Below, piece by piece: positions 44,351 through 52,585 of a DNA stretch of 64,000 nucleotides. The DNA lies in the NCBI RefSeq assembly GCF_036345915.1, contig NZ_CP107785.1:930001-994000 (forward strand), written 5' to 3'. Origin of the DNA: Nocardia sp. NBC_00565. GTDB taxonomy: Bacteria > Actinomycetota > Actinomycetes > Mycobacteriales > Mycobacteriaceae. The number at the start of each line of letters is the position of its first letter. Position 1 is the first letter of the stretch. Made by a program: the position numbers and the translations under genes. A model generated the notes under the pieces. The model made no database searches. It saw only the letters and a list, made by a program, of their open reading frames with translations, and had not been told where the DNA came from.

Positions 44351-46589
44351 TCGCGCAGGCCGCGGCACTGGTGCGCTCGCCGATCCGCGGCAGCCACCAG
44401 TTCCACCGGCCGAACAGCTGCATGAACGCGGGTACCAGCACCAGCCGAACCAGCAGCGCGTCAATGGTGATCGCCACGGCCAGGGCGAACCCGATCTGCT
44501 TCAGCTCCAACACATTCGCGGTCAGGAAGCTCGCGAACACCGCGACCATGATGGCGGCCGCCGCGGTGATCGGCCGCGCTGTGCGCTGCAGCCCATCCGC
44601 GACGGCGACGGCGTTGTCGCCGGTTTCGTCCCAGTGTTCCTTCATTCGCCGGATCAAGAAGACCTCGTAATCCATGGACAGGCCGAACAGCACCGCGAAC
44701 ACCAGCATCGGCAGATACACCTGTAGGAATCCGGTGCTGTGAAAGCCGAGCGCGGATTCGCCGACCCCGTGCTGGAATACCGCGACGGTCAGGCCGAGCG
44801 CGGCGCCCGTGGCGAGCAGGTTCAGCAGAATCGCCTTGAGCGCCAACACGATACTGCGGAAGGCGACGATCAGGAATGCCAGCGACACCGTCAGTACGAG
44901 TGCGATCACCCAGGGAAAGCGAGCGGTGATCCGGTGCGACACATCGGCGAACGCTGCCGAGGTGCCGCCGACCCGGATCTCGACGCCATCGAGAGCCGTT
45001 GCGCGAGTGCGGATGTCGGCGACGAGATCGGTCGCGGCGGTCGAATCGAAGGCAACCTTGGGGACCACGACGGCGAGGACCCTGCCGTGCGACTGCTGCG
45101 GCAGCACCGTGGCGATGCGCGGATCGCGGGACAGTTCGGCGACGAATCGATTGGTGTCGGAACGGGTTTCGTCGCTGAGCGGCCCATTGTCCGGGCCGGT
45201 GGCGACCACCTCGATCGGTGCGAGCAGGCCGGGCCCGAAGTTCTGCCGGACGAGTTCGGTCGCCTGCCCGGTCGGTCGATCCGCCAGCGAGGTGAGACCC
45301 ATATCGACGCCGTAGCGGATGCCGGTGATCGGGGCCGCCGCGGCCAGGAGCAGCCCGACACCGATAGCGCCGAAGAGCACGGGGCGTCCCATCACGGTGT
45401 GCGCCCACCGGGCCCACGCACTCGATGCCGTCGCGGACCGGACCTCGGCGGGTCGCATTCGGACCGGCAGCGCACCGCGATTGACCGCTGGCCCCAGTGT
45501 CGCCAGCAACGCGGGCAACAGCGTGAAGGCCGCGATCAGCGTGGCGATGACCGCGACGACCACGCCGACCGCGACCCCGTTGAGCATCGGCAGCCCGACC
45601 ACCGAGAGTGCGGACAGCGCGATCATCACGATGAATCCCGAGGCCAGGATGGTGCGGCCGGTCGTATCGAGCGCCGCGCCGACGGCCGCCGCGACGGCCG
45701 CGGTCGCGCGTCGGTCGCGTACGCCGAGCCGGGTCAGTTCCTCGTTGTATCGGCTGACGATGAACATCGCGTAGTCGATCGCGGTGCCGGTGGCGATCAT
45801 GGTGGCCACCGAAAGCACCAGCGAGTCGAAGGTGAGAAAGGTGGTCAGGCCGAAGAGCGCGCCGACGGCGACCGCGATGCCCGCGGCGGTGACCGTGATG
45901 GGCAGGGCGGCCGCGATCACCGCGCCGAGGGCGAGCACCAGCACCGCGGTCGCCACCGGCAGGCCGATGGCTTCGGCGCGCTGCATATCGGCGGTTTCGA
46001 TCTCGATGAGATCTGCTTGCGCCGGGGCGAATCCGGTGATCATCACCTGGACGCCGGAGTCGGATGCGGCTGCCGACTCGGTCTGTAGTTGCCGGGCGAC
46101 CTCGACGCGCTCCGGTGTCTCGCCGTTCACGCCCACGATGCCGAAGGCGGTATGCCGGTCGGCCGAGATCTGGGCCGCCGCATTGCCTTCGAACGGGCCG
46201 ATCGCCCCCGCGACGCCCGCGGTGGCCCGGGTTGTGCCGAGTGCCCGATCGATCACCGCGCGGAACTCCGGTGCGTCGACGGTGTGCTGGGTCGAATGGA
46301 AGACGAGAAGGTCCTGTTCGGTGCCGAAGCGCGCGAAGTGTTCGGCCACCAGGTGGTCGACGGTCACCGATTCGGAGCCGGGAACCGAATAGTCCGGTGT
46401 GCTGAGGCGATCGTGCAGGGCCGGATAGGCCGATCCGCACGCGATGGCGAGCAGTAGCCACGCGCCGAGCACGATGCGGCGATGGCGGGCCATCAGGGCG
46501 CCCCAGCGACCGACGGTGCCCAACTGTCCGGAGCCCGGCCGCCTGTCGGACTCCGGACAGTTGGGCCTGGTTGCGGTCAGCTGCGCCAT
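44337..46589 (-). CDS. MMPL / RND-family transporter
   Basis: A 750-residue membrane protein with two repeats, each one helix, an extracytoplasmic loop (about 55-195 and 395-545) and a five-helix bundle with GTAIDYAMFIVSRYNEEL and FGLSMDYEVFLIRRMKEH, the proton-relay-type segments of MMPL proteins. Relatives export lipids or drugs in mycolata. The start has GGAGGGG 4 bases upstream. Its 3' end overlaps the tetR 3' end by 14 bases; expression is probably controlled by the palindrome immediately upstream. Confidence 0.93.
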   Translation of the reverse strand: MAQLTATRPNCPESDRRPGSGQLGTVGRWGALMARHRRIVLGAWLLLAIACGSAYPALHDRLSTPDYSVPGSESVTVDHLVAEHFARFGTEQDLLVFHSTQHTVDAPEFRAVIDRALGTTRATAGVAGAIGPFEGNAAAQISADRHTAFGIVGVNGETPERVEVARQLQTESAAASDSGVQVMITGFAPAQADLIEIETADMQRAEAIGLPVATAVLVLALGAVIAAALPITVTAAGIAVAVGALFGLTTFLTFDSLVLSVATMIATGTAIDYAMFIVSRYNEELTRLGVRDRRATAAVAAAVGAALDTTGRTILASGFIVMIALSALSVVGLPMLNGVAVGVVVAVIATLIAAFTLLPALLATLGPAVNRGALPVRMRPAEVRSATASSAWARWAHTVMGRPVLFGAIGVGLLLAAAAPITGIRYGVDMGLTSLADRPTGQATELVRQNFGPGLLAPIEVVATGPDNGPLSDETRSDTNRFVAELSRDPRIATVLPQQSHGRVLAVVVPKVAFDSTAATDLVADIRTRATALDGVEIRVGGTSAAFADVSHRITARFPWVIALVLTVSLAFLIVAFRSIVLALKAILLNLLATGAALGLTVAVFQHGVGESALGFHSTGFLQVYLPMLVFAVLFGLSMDYEVFLIRRMKEHWDETGDNAVAVADGLQRTARPITAAAAIMVAVFASFLTANVLELKQIGFALAVAITIDALLVRLVLVPAFMQLFGRWNWWLPRIGERTSAAACATTGT

Positions 46590-46610
46590 CGCCCCTCCAG
46601 AGAAACAACC

Positions 46611-46625
46611 TGAGAGTCACTCTCA
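46611..46625 (-). promoter_or_regulatory. TetR-type operator upstream of the MMPL gene
   Basis: TGAGAGT, one base, ACTCTCA: a perfect 15-bp palindrome 22 bases upstream of the MMPL start, where repressor binding would block the promoter. The adjacent TetR gene is the obvious candidate regulator. Confidence 0.7.
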
Positions 46626-46706
46626 GATATTTTCCGCCATCGTAAGGAGTGGGGCGCAAAAAGTGCAAGTGACTGTCAGGATCTACCGCTCAGGTGGACA
46701 GCAAGA

Positions 46707-46736
46707 AGTGACCCAGCCCGGTGGGGTTGGGTCACT
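46707..46736 (-). terminator. 13-bp hairpin downstream of the small minus-strand ORF
   Basis: Arms 46707-46719 and 46724-46736 form a 13-bp stem (one wobble) with a GGTG loop, 31 bases beyond the end of the small frame at 46767. There is no other gene that it could terminate on the minus strand. Confidence 0.55.
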
Positions 46737-46766
46737 GGTGATCTATGGCCAAGTAAGACGCTGGAC

Positions 46767-46925
46767 TCAGCTGGCGGTCGCAGGTGCCCAGTACGCCGTC
46801 GCGGCGGCGGAGCGTTTTCGCATGGCGGCGAAGCTGTGCCGAGCGGGGTTGATCAATGCGGTGAACCATGAGCGACGGTGCTCGGCGAGCGCAGTCGCAA
46901 CGGTGGGGTGCATGATGCAGTGCAT
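46767..46925 (-). CDS. Small hypothetical protein, 52 aa
   Basis: A 52-residue frame starting MHCIMHPTVATALAEHRRSW, with a GGGGGG ribosome-site-like stretch directly upstream of ATG 46925 and a terminator hairpin after it. The segment MHPTVATALAEHRR looks like the start of short actinobacterial hypothetical proteins that I have seen but cannot name. An iron-box-like sequence lies about 100 bases upstream. It may also be a degraded fragment. The remainder of the 46626-47275 space holds no other supportable gene. Confidence 0.35.
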   Translation of the reverse strand: MHCIMHPTVATALAEHRRSWFTALINPARHSFAAMRKRSAAATAYWAPATAS

Positions 46926-47022
46926 GCCCCCCGTCATACCCAGGCGGTGGCGACCCGCCTGGTTGATTTTGGTGCCCAATGATGTTCCTTTGCTTGCTGG
47001 TACTGGCCTGGATCGCCACGGC

Positions 47023-47041
47023 GAAGATTAGCCTAACGAAA
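47023..47041 (-). promoter_or_regulatory. Iron-box-like (IdeR/DtxR) 19-mer
   Basis: GAAGATTAGCCTAACGAAA matches 15 of 19 positions of the IdeR consensus TWAGGTWAGSCTWACCTWA, including the core TWAGSCTWA. It lies between the small minus-strand ORF and coaE and could act on either. Confidence 0.35.
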
Positions 47042-47275
47042 GTGCTCGGCACAGTATTTTGCGCGAGTAATTGCCCCGGCGTGTCGGAAAGTTGTCGCCC
47101 ATGAGCCGGATTCGGCCGGAAATGTTGCGAGATGGTCTCGGCCAAGTCACGGATCGGGCAAATGGCGTTTCAGATGGTGAAATATGCGGTGCGAGTGGGT
47201 AATCAGGCCGATTGGCTGTGCTCGCACGCCGAGGGGGTCGTTTCGGCTGGACATCGCGGATGCGAGACTGGTCGA

Positions 47276-48487
47276 ATGTTACGGATCGGCCTCACCGGAG
47301 GCATGGGAGCGGGCAAGTCGACGGTGGCGCGGATTCTCGCCGAGCTCGGCGCGGTGATCGTCGATTCCGATGTCATCGCCAGGGAGGTCGTCGAGCCGGG
47401 TACTGCGGGCCTTGCGGCGTTGGTAGCGGCGTTCGGGCCCGACATCCTCGCCGCCGACAGCAGTTTGGACCGGCCCGCGCTGGCGGCCAAGGCATTCGGC
47501 GGCGACGATGCGCGCGCGATGCTGAATTCCATTCTTCACCCATTGATCGGTAAACGAACCGCGGAATTGATCGCCGCCGCGCCATCGGATGCGATTCTTG
47601 TCCAAGATATTCCGCTATTGGTCGAGAATGGTATCGCGCCGCTGATGAATCTCGTATTGATCGTGGATGTGCCGACAGAAATTCGGATACGACGTCTGGT
47701 GGAATTCCGCGGCGTTTCCGAATCGGATGCGCGGGCGCGTATTTCGGCGCAGGCCACCGACGAACAGCGGCGCGCCGTCGCGGATGTGCTGTTGGACAAC
47801 AGCGGCGCGGCGGGGGAGATCGATCCGGTGGTGCGGCAATTGTGGGCGCAACGGCTGGTGCCGTTCGAACACAACCTGCGCACCGGAACGCCCGCGCGAC
47901 GGAAAGAGGTGCGCGTCGTCCCCGCGAATCCGGAGTGGGCGGCGCAGGCGCAGCGACTGATCGCGCGGCTGTGGGTGGCGTGCGGTTCGGCGGCATCGCG
48001 GATCGACCACATCGGCTCGACCGCAGTGCCCGGCCTGCCCGCCAAGGATGTGATCGATCTGCAGATCACCGTCGCGGATCTGGCCGCGGCCGATGGGCTG
48101 CGGGATGCGTTGGGCGCGGCCGGGTTTCCGGTCCGGCCCGACAATACCGTGGACAGTCCGAAGCCGACGGCCGCGGATCCCGAAGGCACCGATACGGCGT
48201 TGTGGGCCAAGCGGTTTCACCAGAACGCCGATCCCGGACGGCTGGCCAATGTGCATATTCGGGCCGCGGGCTCACCGGGGCAGGAGTTCGCGCTGCTGTT
48301 CCGGGACTGGCTGCGTGCCGATCCGGCGGCGCGGGCCGAGTACCTCGAGGTCAAGCGCGAGGGCGAGGCCAAGGCCGCCGGGCTGACCGGCGAGGCCGCG
48401 ACGCTGGCGTATCTGGATGTCAAGGAACCGTGGTTCGAGGCCGCCTACGACCGGGCATCGGCCTGGCGCGGCGGCGTCGAACACTGA
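47276..48487 (+). CDS. coaE: Dephospho-CoA kinase fused to a GrpB/UPF0157 domain
   Basis: Catalyses the last step of coenzyme A synthesis. Residues 1-195 are CoaE: P-loop GLTGGMGAGKSTVARILAELG, D-S-D-V-IAREVVEPG and LVQDIPLLVENG. Residues about 200-395 are a GrpB/UPF0157 domain of the nucleotidyltransferase fold: RIDHIGSTAVPGLPAKDVIDLQI and AEYLEVKREGEAKAAG. The fusion is the same as in mycobacterial CoaE, where the C-terminal part is reported to aid folding or regulation. ATG 47276 fits family N termini. rpsA-coaE proximity matches M. tuberculosis, although eight genes or parts now intervene. Confidence 0.95.
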   Translation: MLRIGLTGGMGAGKSTVARILAELGAVIVDSDVIAREVVEPGTAGLAALVAAFGPDILAADSSLDRPALAAKAFGGDDARAMLNSILHPLIGKRTAELIAAAPSDAILVQDIPLLVENGIAPLMNLVLIVDVPTEIRIRRLVEFRGVSESDARARISAQATDEQRRAVADVLLDNSGAAGEIDPVVRQLWAQRLVPFEHNLRTGTPARRKEVRVVPANPEWAAQAQRLIARLWVACGSAASRIDHIGSTAVPGLPAKDVIDLQITVADLAAADGLRDALGAAGFPVRPDNTVDSPKPTAADPEGTDTALWAKRFHQNADPGRLANVHIRAAGSPGQEFALLFRDWLRADPAARAEYLEVKREGEAKAAGLTGEAATLAYLDVKEPWFEAAYDRASAWRGGVEH

Positions 48488-48573
48488 TCCGCTCCAGACC
48501 TTTCGACGGGTGTTCGTCGAGTCGATCGAACCGGGCGTCCCAGAATTTCCGTTACCGCCGGGTCGACCGGGTG

Positions 48574-49098
48574 TCAGAGCCAGGTCAGCGTGATGTCGAG
48601 GGTGGCGAGCCAGCGATCCAGCGAGTAGCCGTTGGTAGCGATGCCGTCGATGGCGATGGCCGCGTGTTCGATGGCGGCCTGGGCCTCGGCGAGGCCGATC
48701 AGGCCGGCGGCGTGCGCGGCGAGCAGTTCGTCCACATCGAGTAATTCGGTCTCGCGCTCCGAGCGCACCACGATATCGAGGTAGTGGTCCACCGACTTCC
48801 ACCTCTTCGGCTCCACCTGGGTGAACTCGCCGAGGTCGACGTAGTAGTCCTGATCGCGTCGGTGTGCGGGGTGATAGTGGAAGACCGTCACCCGAATGGA
48901 AAGTCCGGGCAGCAGCCACGATTCGATGTAGTGGAACTGTGGGTGATCCGAGGTGCGCGCCATGTACAGGCCCCACGGTTCGGTGCGGTAGCGCTCGACC
49001 GGCCGGACGAAGCCCTTCGGGTCCGTGTTGGTCAGGTCGGCGATGTTGAAGTATTCGACCTTCGGCCTGTGCACGTCCACTGATGGTGCCTGTGTCAT
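48574..49098 (-). CDS. DUF402 domain protein (Rv1632c-like)
   Basis: A 174-residue protein of the DUF402 family. The core is GLYMARTSDHPQFHYIESWLLPGLSIRVT, then DYYVDLGEFTQVEPKRWKSVDHYLDI. The fold is related to nucleoside-phosphate hydrolases in some Gram-positive relatives (one clade is reported as nucleoside tri-/diphosphatase), but acidic metal ligands here do not clearly match. ATG 49098 or GTG 49104; the start lies in the small palindrome CTGTGT..ACACAG. It is a tandem paralogue of the next minus-strand gene. Confidence 0.82.
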   Translation of the reverse strand: MTQAPSVDVHRPKVEYFNIADLTNTDPKGFVRPVERYRTEPWGLYMARTSDHPQFHYIESWLLPGLSIRVTVFHYHPAHRRDQDYYVDLGEFTQVEPKRWKSVDHYLDIVVRSERETELLDVDELLAAHAAGLIGLAEAQAAIEHAAIAIDGIATNGYSLDRWLATLDITLTWL

Positions 49099-49147
49099 GT
49101 ACACAGAATCTACCGCCGTCGCGGCGCGGTCGAGCAGTTTGGCGACC

Positions 49148-49786
49148 CTACATCCAGGTCAGTGTGATCTCCCGGGTGGCGAGCCAGGATTCGACCTCGT
49201 GTCCGTGCGCGGCCAGACTCGCCAGCGCGGTGGTCGCCCGGTCCAGTGCGCGATGTGCGTGGTCGGTGTCGATCAGACCGGCCGCATGCGCGGCCAGCAG
49301 TTCGTCGACACCGCGCAGATCGGCCGTGCGACCGTGGCGCACCGCGATCTCCAGGTACTGGTCCATGGACTTCCAGCGCTTCGGCTCGACCCGGGTGTAC
49401 TCGCCGATGTGCAGGCAATAGTCCTGGTCCCGATGGTGTCCGGTCTGATAGTGCGCGATCGTGACGCGCAACCACAGCTCGGGCAGCAGCCAGGTCTCGA
49501 GGTATTGGATGCGCGGGCCGTTGACGGTGCGCGCCACATATAGGCCCCATGGCTCGACGTGCACGCGGTCGATCGGCCGCACATAGCCCTTGGGGTCGGT
49601 CATGGTCAGCTCGGCGATATTGAAGTGTTCTACCTGGGGTCTCAGCTGGGTGGTCATCGGTGGTCCCGGTGCGACGGTAGTGGTTGGCTGGTGCACGGGC
49701 GTGAGCCCGCGGAAGTCACGTGCGACGTAACCGGCGATTCCGGTTACAGCGGGCGCGGCGGCAAGCAATGGAATCAGAGCGCTCAT
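49148..49786 (-). CDS. DUF402 domain protein with N-terminal extension
   Basis: A 212-residue paralogue of the neighbouring DUF402 protein: VEHFNIAELTMTDPKGYVRPIDR and DYCLHIGEYTRVEPKRWKSMDQYLEI align along their whole length. The first 43 residues (MSALIPLLAAAPAVTGIAGY) are an extra hydrophobic stretch, kept here because ATG 49786 has a GAGGATGAGG ribosome site while the internal ATG 49657 has only a weak one. The extension may be a membrane anchor. The two genes run in the same direction with a 50-base gap. Confidence 0.78.
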   Translation of the reverse strand: MSALIPLLAAAPAVTGIAGYVARDFRGLTPVHQPTTTVAPGPPMTTQLRPQVEHFNIAELTMTDPKGYVRPIDRVHVEPWGLYVARTVNGPRIQYLETWLLPELWLRVTIAHYQTGHHRDQDYCLHIGEYTRVEPKRWKSMDQYLEIAVRHGRTADLRGVDELLAAHAAGLIDTDHAHRALDRATTALASLAAHGHEVESWLATREITLTWM

Positions 49787-49997
49787 AGCCTCATCCTCAG
49801 GTCCGACAACCAAATTAGGTTACACCTGGAAGAGGCTCTGTGCCGTTGCCATCCGTGGGACGAATCTCGTTGCGGCAACGGACATTTCGGACAGGTAACA
49901 GATCGTGCATCGGCGCTGGTGTGGAACGGTGCGTTAGATCGCGGAACGGCTGTCCGATCGTGATGAATCGGCTCGGTGCGTGGGTAGATTCATCGGC

Positions 49998-50798
49998 TCA
50001 GCTCGTGGTGGCTCGGCCGGCTTTGCCGCGACTCATCATGAGTACGGCGTCACGCCGACTCATCGCGCCGAACGGTGAACCACTTGTCGCGGTCTTCTGG
50101 CCGAAGATCCAGGTGGGCCCGTCGGCGAGGTGGTCGAGTGCCTCGCGCGCGACGTCGTCGGGATCGGCGAGGTCACCGGCGTGTCCGCCGACAGGGTCGA
50201 GGACGCGGTGCATGGACGGGGTGTCGGTCGCGCCGAGCACGAGCCCGAGGACCTCGACGCCGCTGGTATGCCATTCCGCCCACAGGCCCTCGGCCAGGAT
50301 GAGATCGAAAGCCTTGGTCGCACCGTATGCGGCGAGCATGGCGCCACCAGCCCAGGCCGCGCCCGAGGTGACGAGCACCATCGCGCCTCGTCCGCGCGCC
50401 ACCATCGGGGCGCCGAACCGGTAGGCCGCTTCGAGCACGCTCGCGCAGTTGCGGTGTACCAGGTTCAGATGGGTGTGCAGGTCCTTGTCGAGGAATGCGG
50501 CACTGCTGTCATCGCCGCCGGCGTTGTAGACGAACAGCCCGATCTCCAGGTCGGCGGTCGCGCGCTCGAGGTCCGCCATGGCCTGCGCGCCGGCGAGGTC
50601 GAGCACGACCGTACGAACCTCGACGCCGTGCCGAGCTCGCACCTCGTCGGCGAATGCAGCCAGCACCGGCGCCCGCCGTGCCACTAGTACGACGTTCATG
50701 CCCCGGGCCGCCAGTGCGTGCGCGAATGCGGCTCCGACGCCGTCGGAGCCGCCAGCGATAACGCCCCACGGCCCATATTTGCTGGTCAGAGTGGTCAT
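49998..50798 (-). CDS. Short-chain dehydrogenase/reductase
   Basis: A 266-residue SDR. The NAD(P) motif is GGSDGVGAAFAHAL (about residues 16-29), Asn in YNAGGDD, catalytic Ser in VTSGAAWAGG and Tyr-x3-Lys in AAYGATKAF. A-R-R after the second strand favours NADPH. Its start overlaps the stop of the NTF2-like gene, so the two are coupled and co-transcribed with the zinc dehydrogenase upstream. Substrate unknown. Confidence 0.9.
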   Translation of the reverse strand: MTTLTSKYGPWGVIAGGSDGVGAAFAHALAARGMNVVLVARRAPVLAAFADEVRARHGVEVRTVVLDLAGAQAMADLERATADLEIGLFVYNAGGDDSSAAFLDKDLHTHLNLVHRNCASVLEAAYRFGAPMVARGRGAMVLVTSGAAWAGGAMLAAYGATKAFDLILAEGLWAEWHTSGVEVLGLVLGATDTPSMHRVLDPVGGHAGDLADPDDVAREALDHLADGPTWIFGQKTATSGSPFGAMSRRDAVLMMSRGKAGRATTS

Positions 50799-51325
50799 TG
50801 TGCGACTTCCTTTGATTTCGGTGCGACCTGTTCGGCGTCCGGGGCCAACATGTCACGGTGTTCGGCGGTGCCGTCGAGATTGGCGTTGATCCGTTCGGTG
50901 ATGCGCCAGCCCTGCGGTGTGCGTATCCAGCGCCAGGTGTTCGCCGAGACTCGGGCAACCCAGAAGCGCCCGGCGTCGGCGTCCCAGCGGATGTTGAGCG
51001 CATAGCTGCGGCCGGTCGCCTGGTCGCCGTCGAGTACGACGTGCGGCACGGTCAGCACGTGCCCGCAGCCGTCGCGGATCAGGCTCTGGTGGCCGTCGCC
51101 GTGGACCATCGCGGTGATGTCGTCGCGGCCGCGCATCTGTAGCTGGGGAACGGCGTCGAAGGCGCCGTCATCCGTCCATAGCGCGGCCGCGGCGGCGCCC
51201 GCGCCACTGTCCACAGCGGGCCCGTACTGGGCGACGAGCTGCATGATCTCGAGCTGGTCCTCGAGTACTTGGACCCGGGCCGCCAAAGTGTGGACCATGG
51301 CGCGAAGTTCGTCGGTTTCCTTCAT
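50795..51325 (-). CDS. SnoaL-like / NTF2-fold protein
   Basis: A 176-residue protein. An N-terminal helix ETDELRAMVHTLAARVQVLE precedes the cone fold; the sequence ALWTDDGAFDAVPQLQMRGRDDITAMVHG and the strand pattern GRSYALNIRWDADAGRFWVARVS match the SnoaL-like_4 group (scytalone-dehydratase-like). Likely a dehydratase, isomerase or ligand-binding partner of the flanking dehydrogenases. Coupled to the SDR by a four-base overlap. Confidence 0.82.
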   Translation of the reverse strand: MKETDELRAMVHTLAARVQVLEDQLEIMQLVAQYGPAVDSGAGAAAAALWTDDGAFDAVPQLQMRGRDDITAMVHGDGHQSLIRDGCGHVLTVPHVVLDGDQATGRSYALNIRWDADAGRFWVARVSANTWRWIRTPQGWRITERINANLDGTAEHRDMLAPDAEQVAPKSKEVAQ

Positions 51326-51361
51326 TCTTCGTTCTTTCGCTGCGTTGCGGTTGGCCGAGAT

Positions 51362-52417
51362 TCAGGGCACGACCACGATGCGGGCCGGTCCGTTGGCATC
51401 GCGCGCGGCGGCCAGCGCCGCGGGCACCTCGTCGAGCCCGACGGTGCGACCGAGCATCGGGGTGACGTCGAGGCTGCCGGAGCAGACCGCCTCGAACGCC
51501 TCGTCCCAGTGGGCCGGTAACGGGCCACCGCCGAACTGGATATTGAGGCCCTTCCGCTTGGCGGTCATGGTGTGCAGACGGTCGCCCTCCGGCGGGCCAC
51601 CGACGGAGTAGATCCTGGTGCCGCGCCGGCAGCCCTTGATGATCGAGTCGAGAACACCGGGGACACCCACACATTCGAAGACGACGCACCCCGGCGGGGC
51701 CACATTCGCCATCATCTCCCGCATCGACGCGGCCGGCCCCGCGGCCACCTCCCGCCAGGCTTGGAACGGCGCGACCTCGGCCGGATCGACGACCACATCG
51801 GCCCCCATGGCGCGGGCGGTCGCGCGTCGCGAGGCGACGAAGTCGACCGCGACGATCGGGCCCGCGCCCAGGCGTGCGAGATAGGCGATCGCCGACAGGC
51901 CGATCGCGCCGCAGCCGATGACCAGTGGTATCTCCGTCGCCGCCACCTGGGCTCGCGCGGCGGCCGACCAGCCGACCGAGATCGCGTCCGCGATGCAGAC
52001 GATCTCGCTCGGGAGCTGCGATGCCACCACCCGGGCAGCGGACGCGTCGAGCAGGAAGTATTCGCCGAAACCGCCTGGTGTCTCGGGGTTTTGGCCGATG
52101 ATCTTGCGGCCCGTCGGGGTGGCCAGCACCGGTAGCGAACTCACCCGGGTACCGATGGGGATGCGGCAGTCGGTGCCGGGGCCGTAGTCGGCGACCTCGG
52201 CGCAGTATTCGTGGCCCATGACGATATCGACATCCTGGTCGTAGGTCGCCATCCCACTGTCGTCCTCGGCGCCGGCCTCCGGATGATCCATGAAGTGCAG
52301 ATCCGACGCACAGATCCCACACGCGAGCGAGCGGACCAGCAATTGGCCAGGACCGGGTATCGGGTCATCGATGATCCGGGTCTCGACGGTCCCATCACGC
52401 AGCACTGCGGCACGCAT
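51362..52417 (-). CDS. Zinc-dependent alcohol dehydrogenase-like MDR protein
   Basis: A 351-residue medium-chain dehydrogenase. Catalytic zinc site: Cys in ACGICASDLHFMDHPE and H-E in VMGHEYCAEV. The Rossmann motif is VIGCGAIGLSAIAYLARLG. The four-Cys structural zinc loop of classical ADH is absent (the segment reads TGRKIIGQNPETPGG). AAGGAGG precedes ATG 52417. First gene of a three-gene minus-strand operon divergent from a TetR gene, which suggests inducible oxidation of a xenobiotic or sterol-like substrate. Confidence 0.9.
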   Translation of the reverse strand: MRAAVLRDGTVETRIIDDPIPGPGQLLVRSLACGICASDLHFMDHPEAGAEDDSGMATYDQDVDIVMGHEYCAEVADYGPGTDCRIPIGTRVSSLPVLATPTGRKIIGQNPETPGGFGEYFLLDASAARVVASQLPSEIVCIADAISVGWSAAARAQVAATEIPLVIGCGAIGLSAIAYLARLGAGPIVAVDFVASRRATARAMGADVVVDPAEVAPFQAWREVAAGPAASMREMMANVAPPGCVVFECVGVPGVLDSIIKGCRRGTRIYSVGGPPEGDRLHTMTAKRKGLNIQFGGGPLPAHWDEAFEAVCSGSLDVTPMLGRTVGLDEVPAALAAARDANGPARIVVVP

Positions 52418-52494
52418 CGCTATGTCCTCCTTGCGGGTACGGCACACATTCCGCTGTGAACCTTAGCCGCTCAGCCGACGTTATAGAAGGCGTT

Positions 52495-52514
52495 CTCCTA
52501 AAATATAATAGGAG
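52495..52514 (+). promoter_or_regulatory. AT-rich interrupted palindrome between divergent genes
   Basis: CTCCTA (52495-52500) and TAGGAG (52509-52514) flank the A/T-only core AAATATAA. This island is far more AT-rich than anything nearby and sits between the MDR operon and the TetR gene: the likely TetR operator, also overlapping promoter elements. Confidence 0.6.
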
Positions 52515-52572
52515 TCAACATCCTGTAATTATCGGTTCGGAGTCGCTGACACAGCCCGTTCGTGCTGGCCAG

Positions 52573-52578
52573 TACCAT
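52573..52578 (+). promoter_or_regulatory. Candidate -10 box of the tetR gene at 52586
   Basis: TACCAT ends 7 bases before ATG 52586; leaderless start likely. Confidence 0.45.
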
Positions 52579-52585
52579 CGCTGGC

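Noticed and set aside
46732..47145. 137-codon minus-strand frame before coaE
   Set aside because: Low-complexity, no ribosome site, and it competes with the better supported 52-codon frame in the same region.
48574..49813. Frameshift splitting one gene into the two DUF402 genes
   Set aside because: Each has a complete domain aligned end to end; they are tandem paralogues.
49795..49830. Second iron box near AATTAGGTTACACCT
   Set aside because: Only the left half matches the IdeR consensus; the right half is lost.
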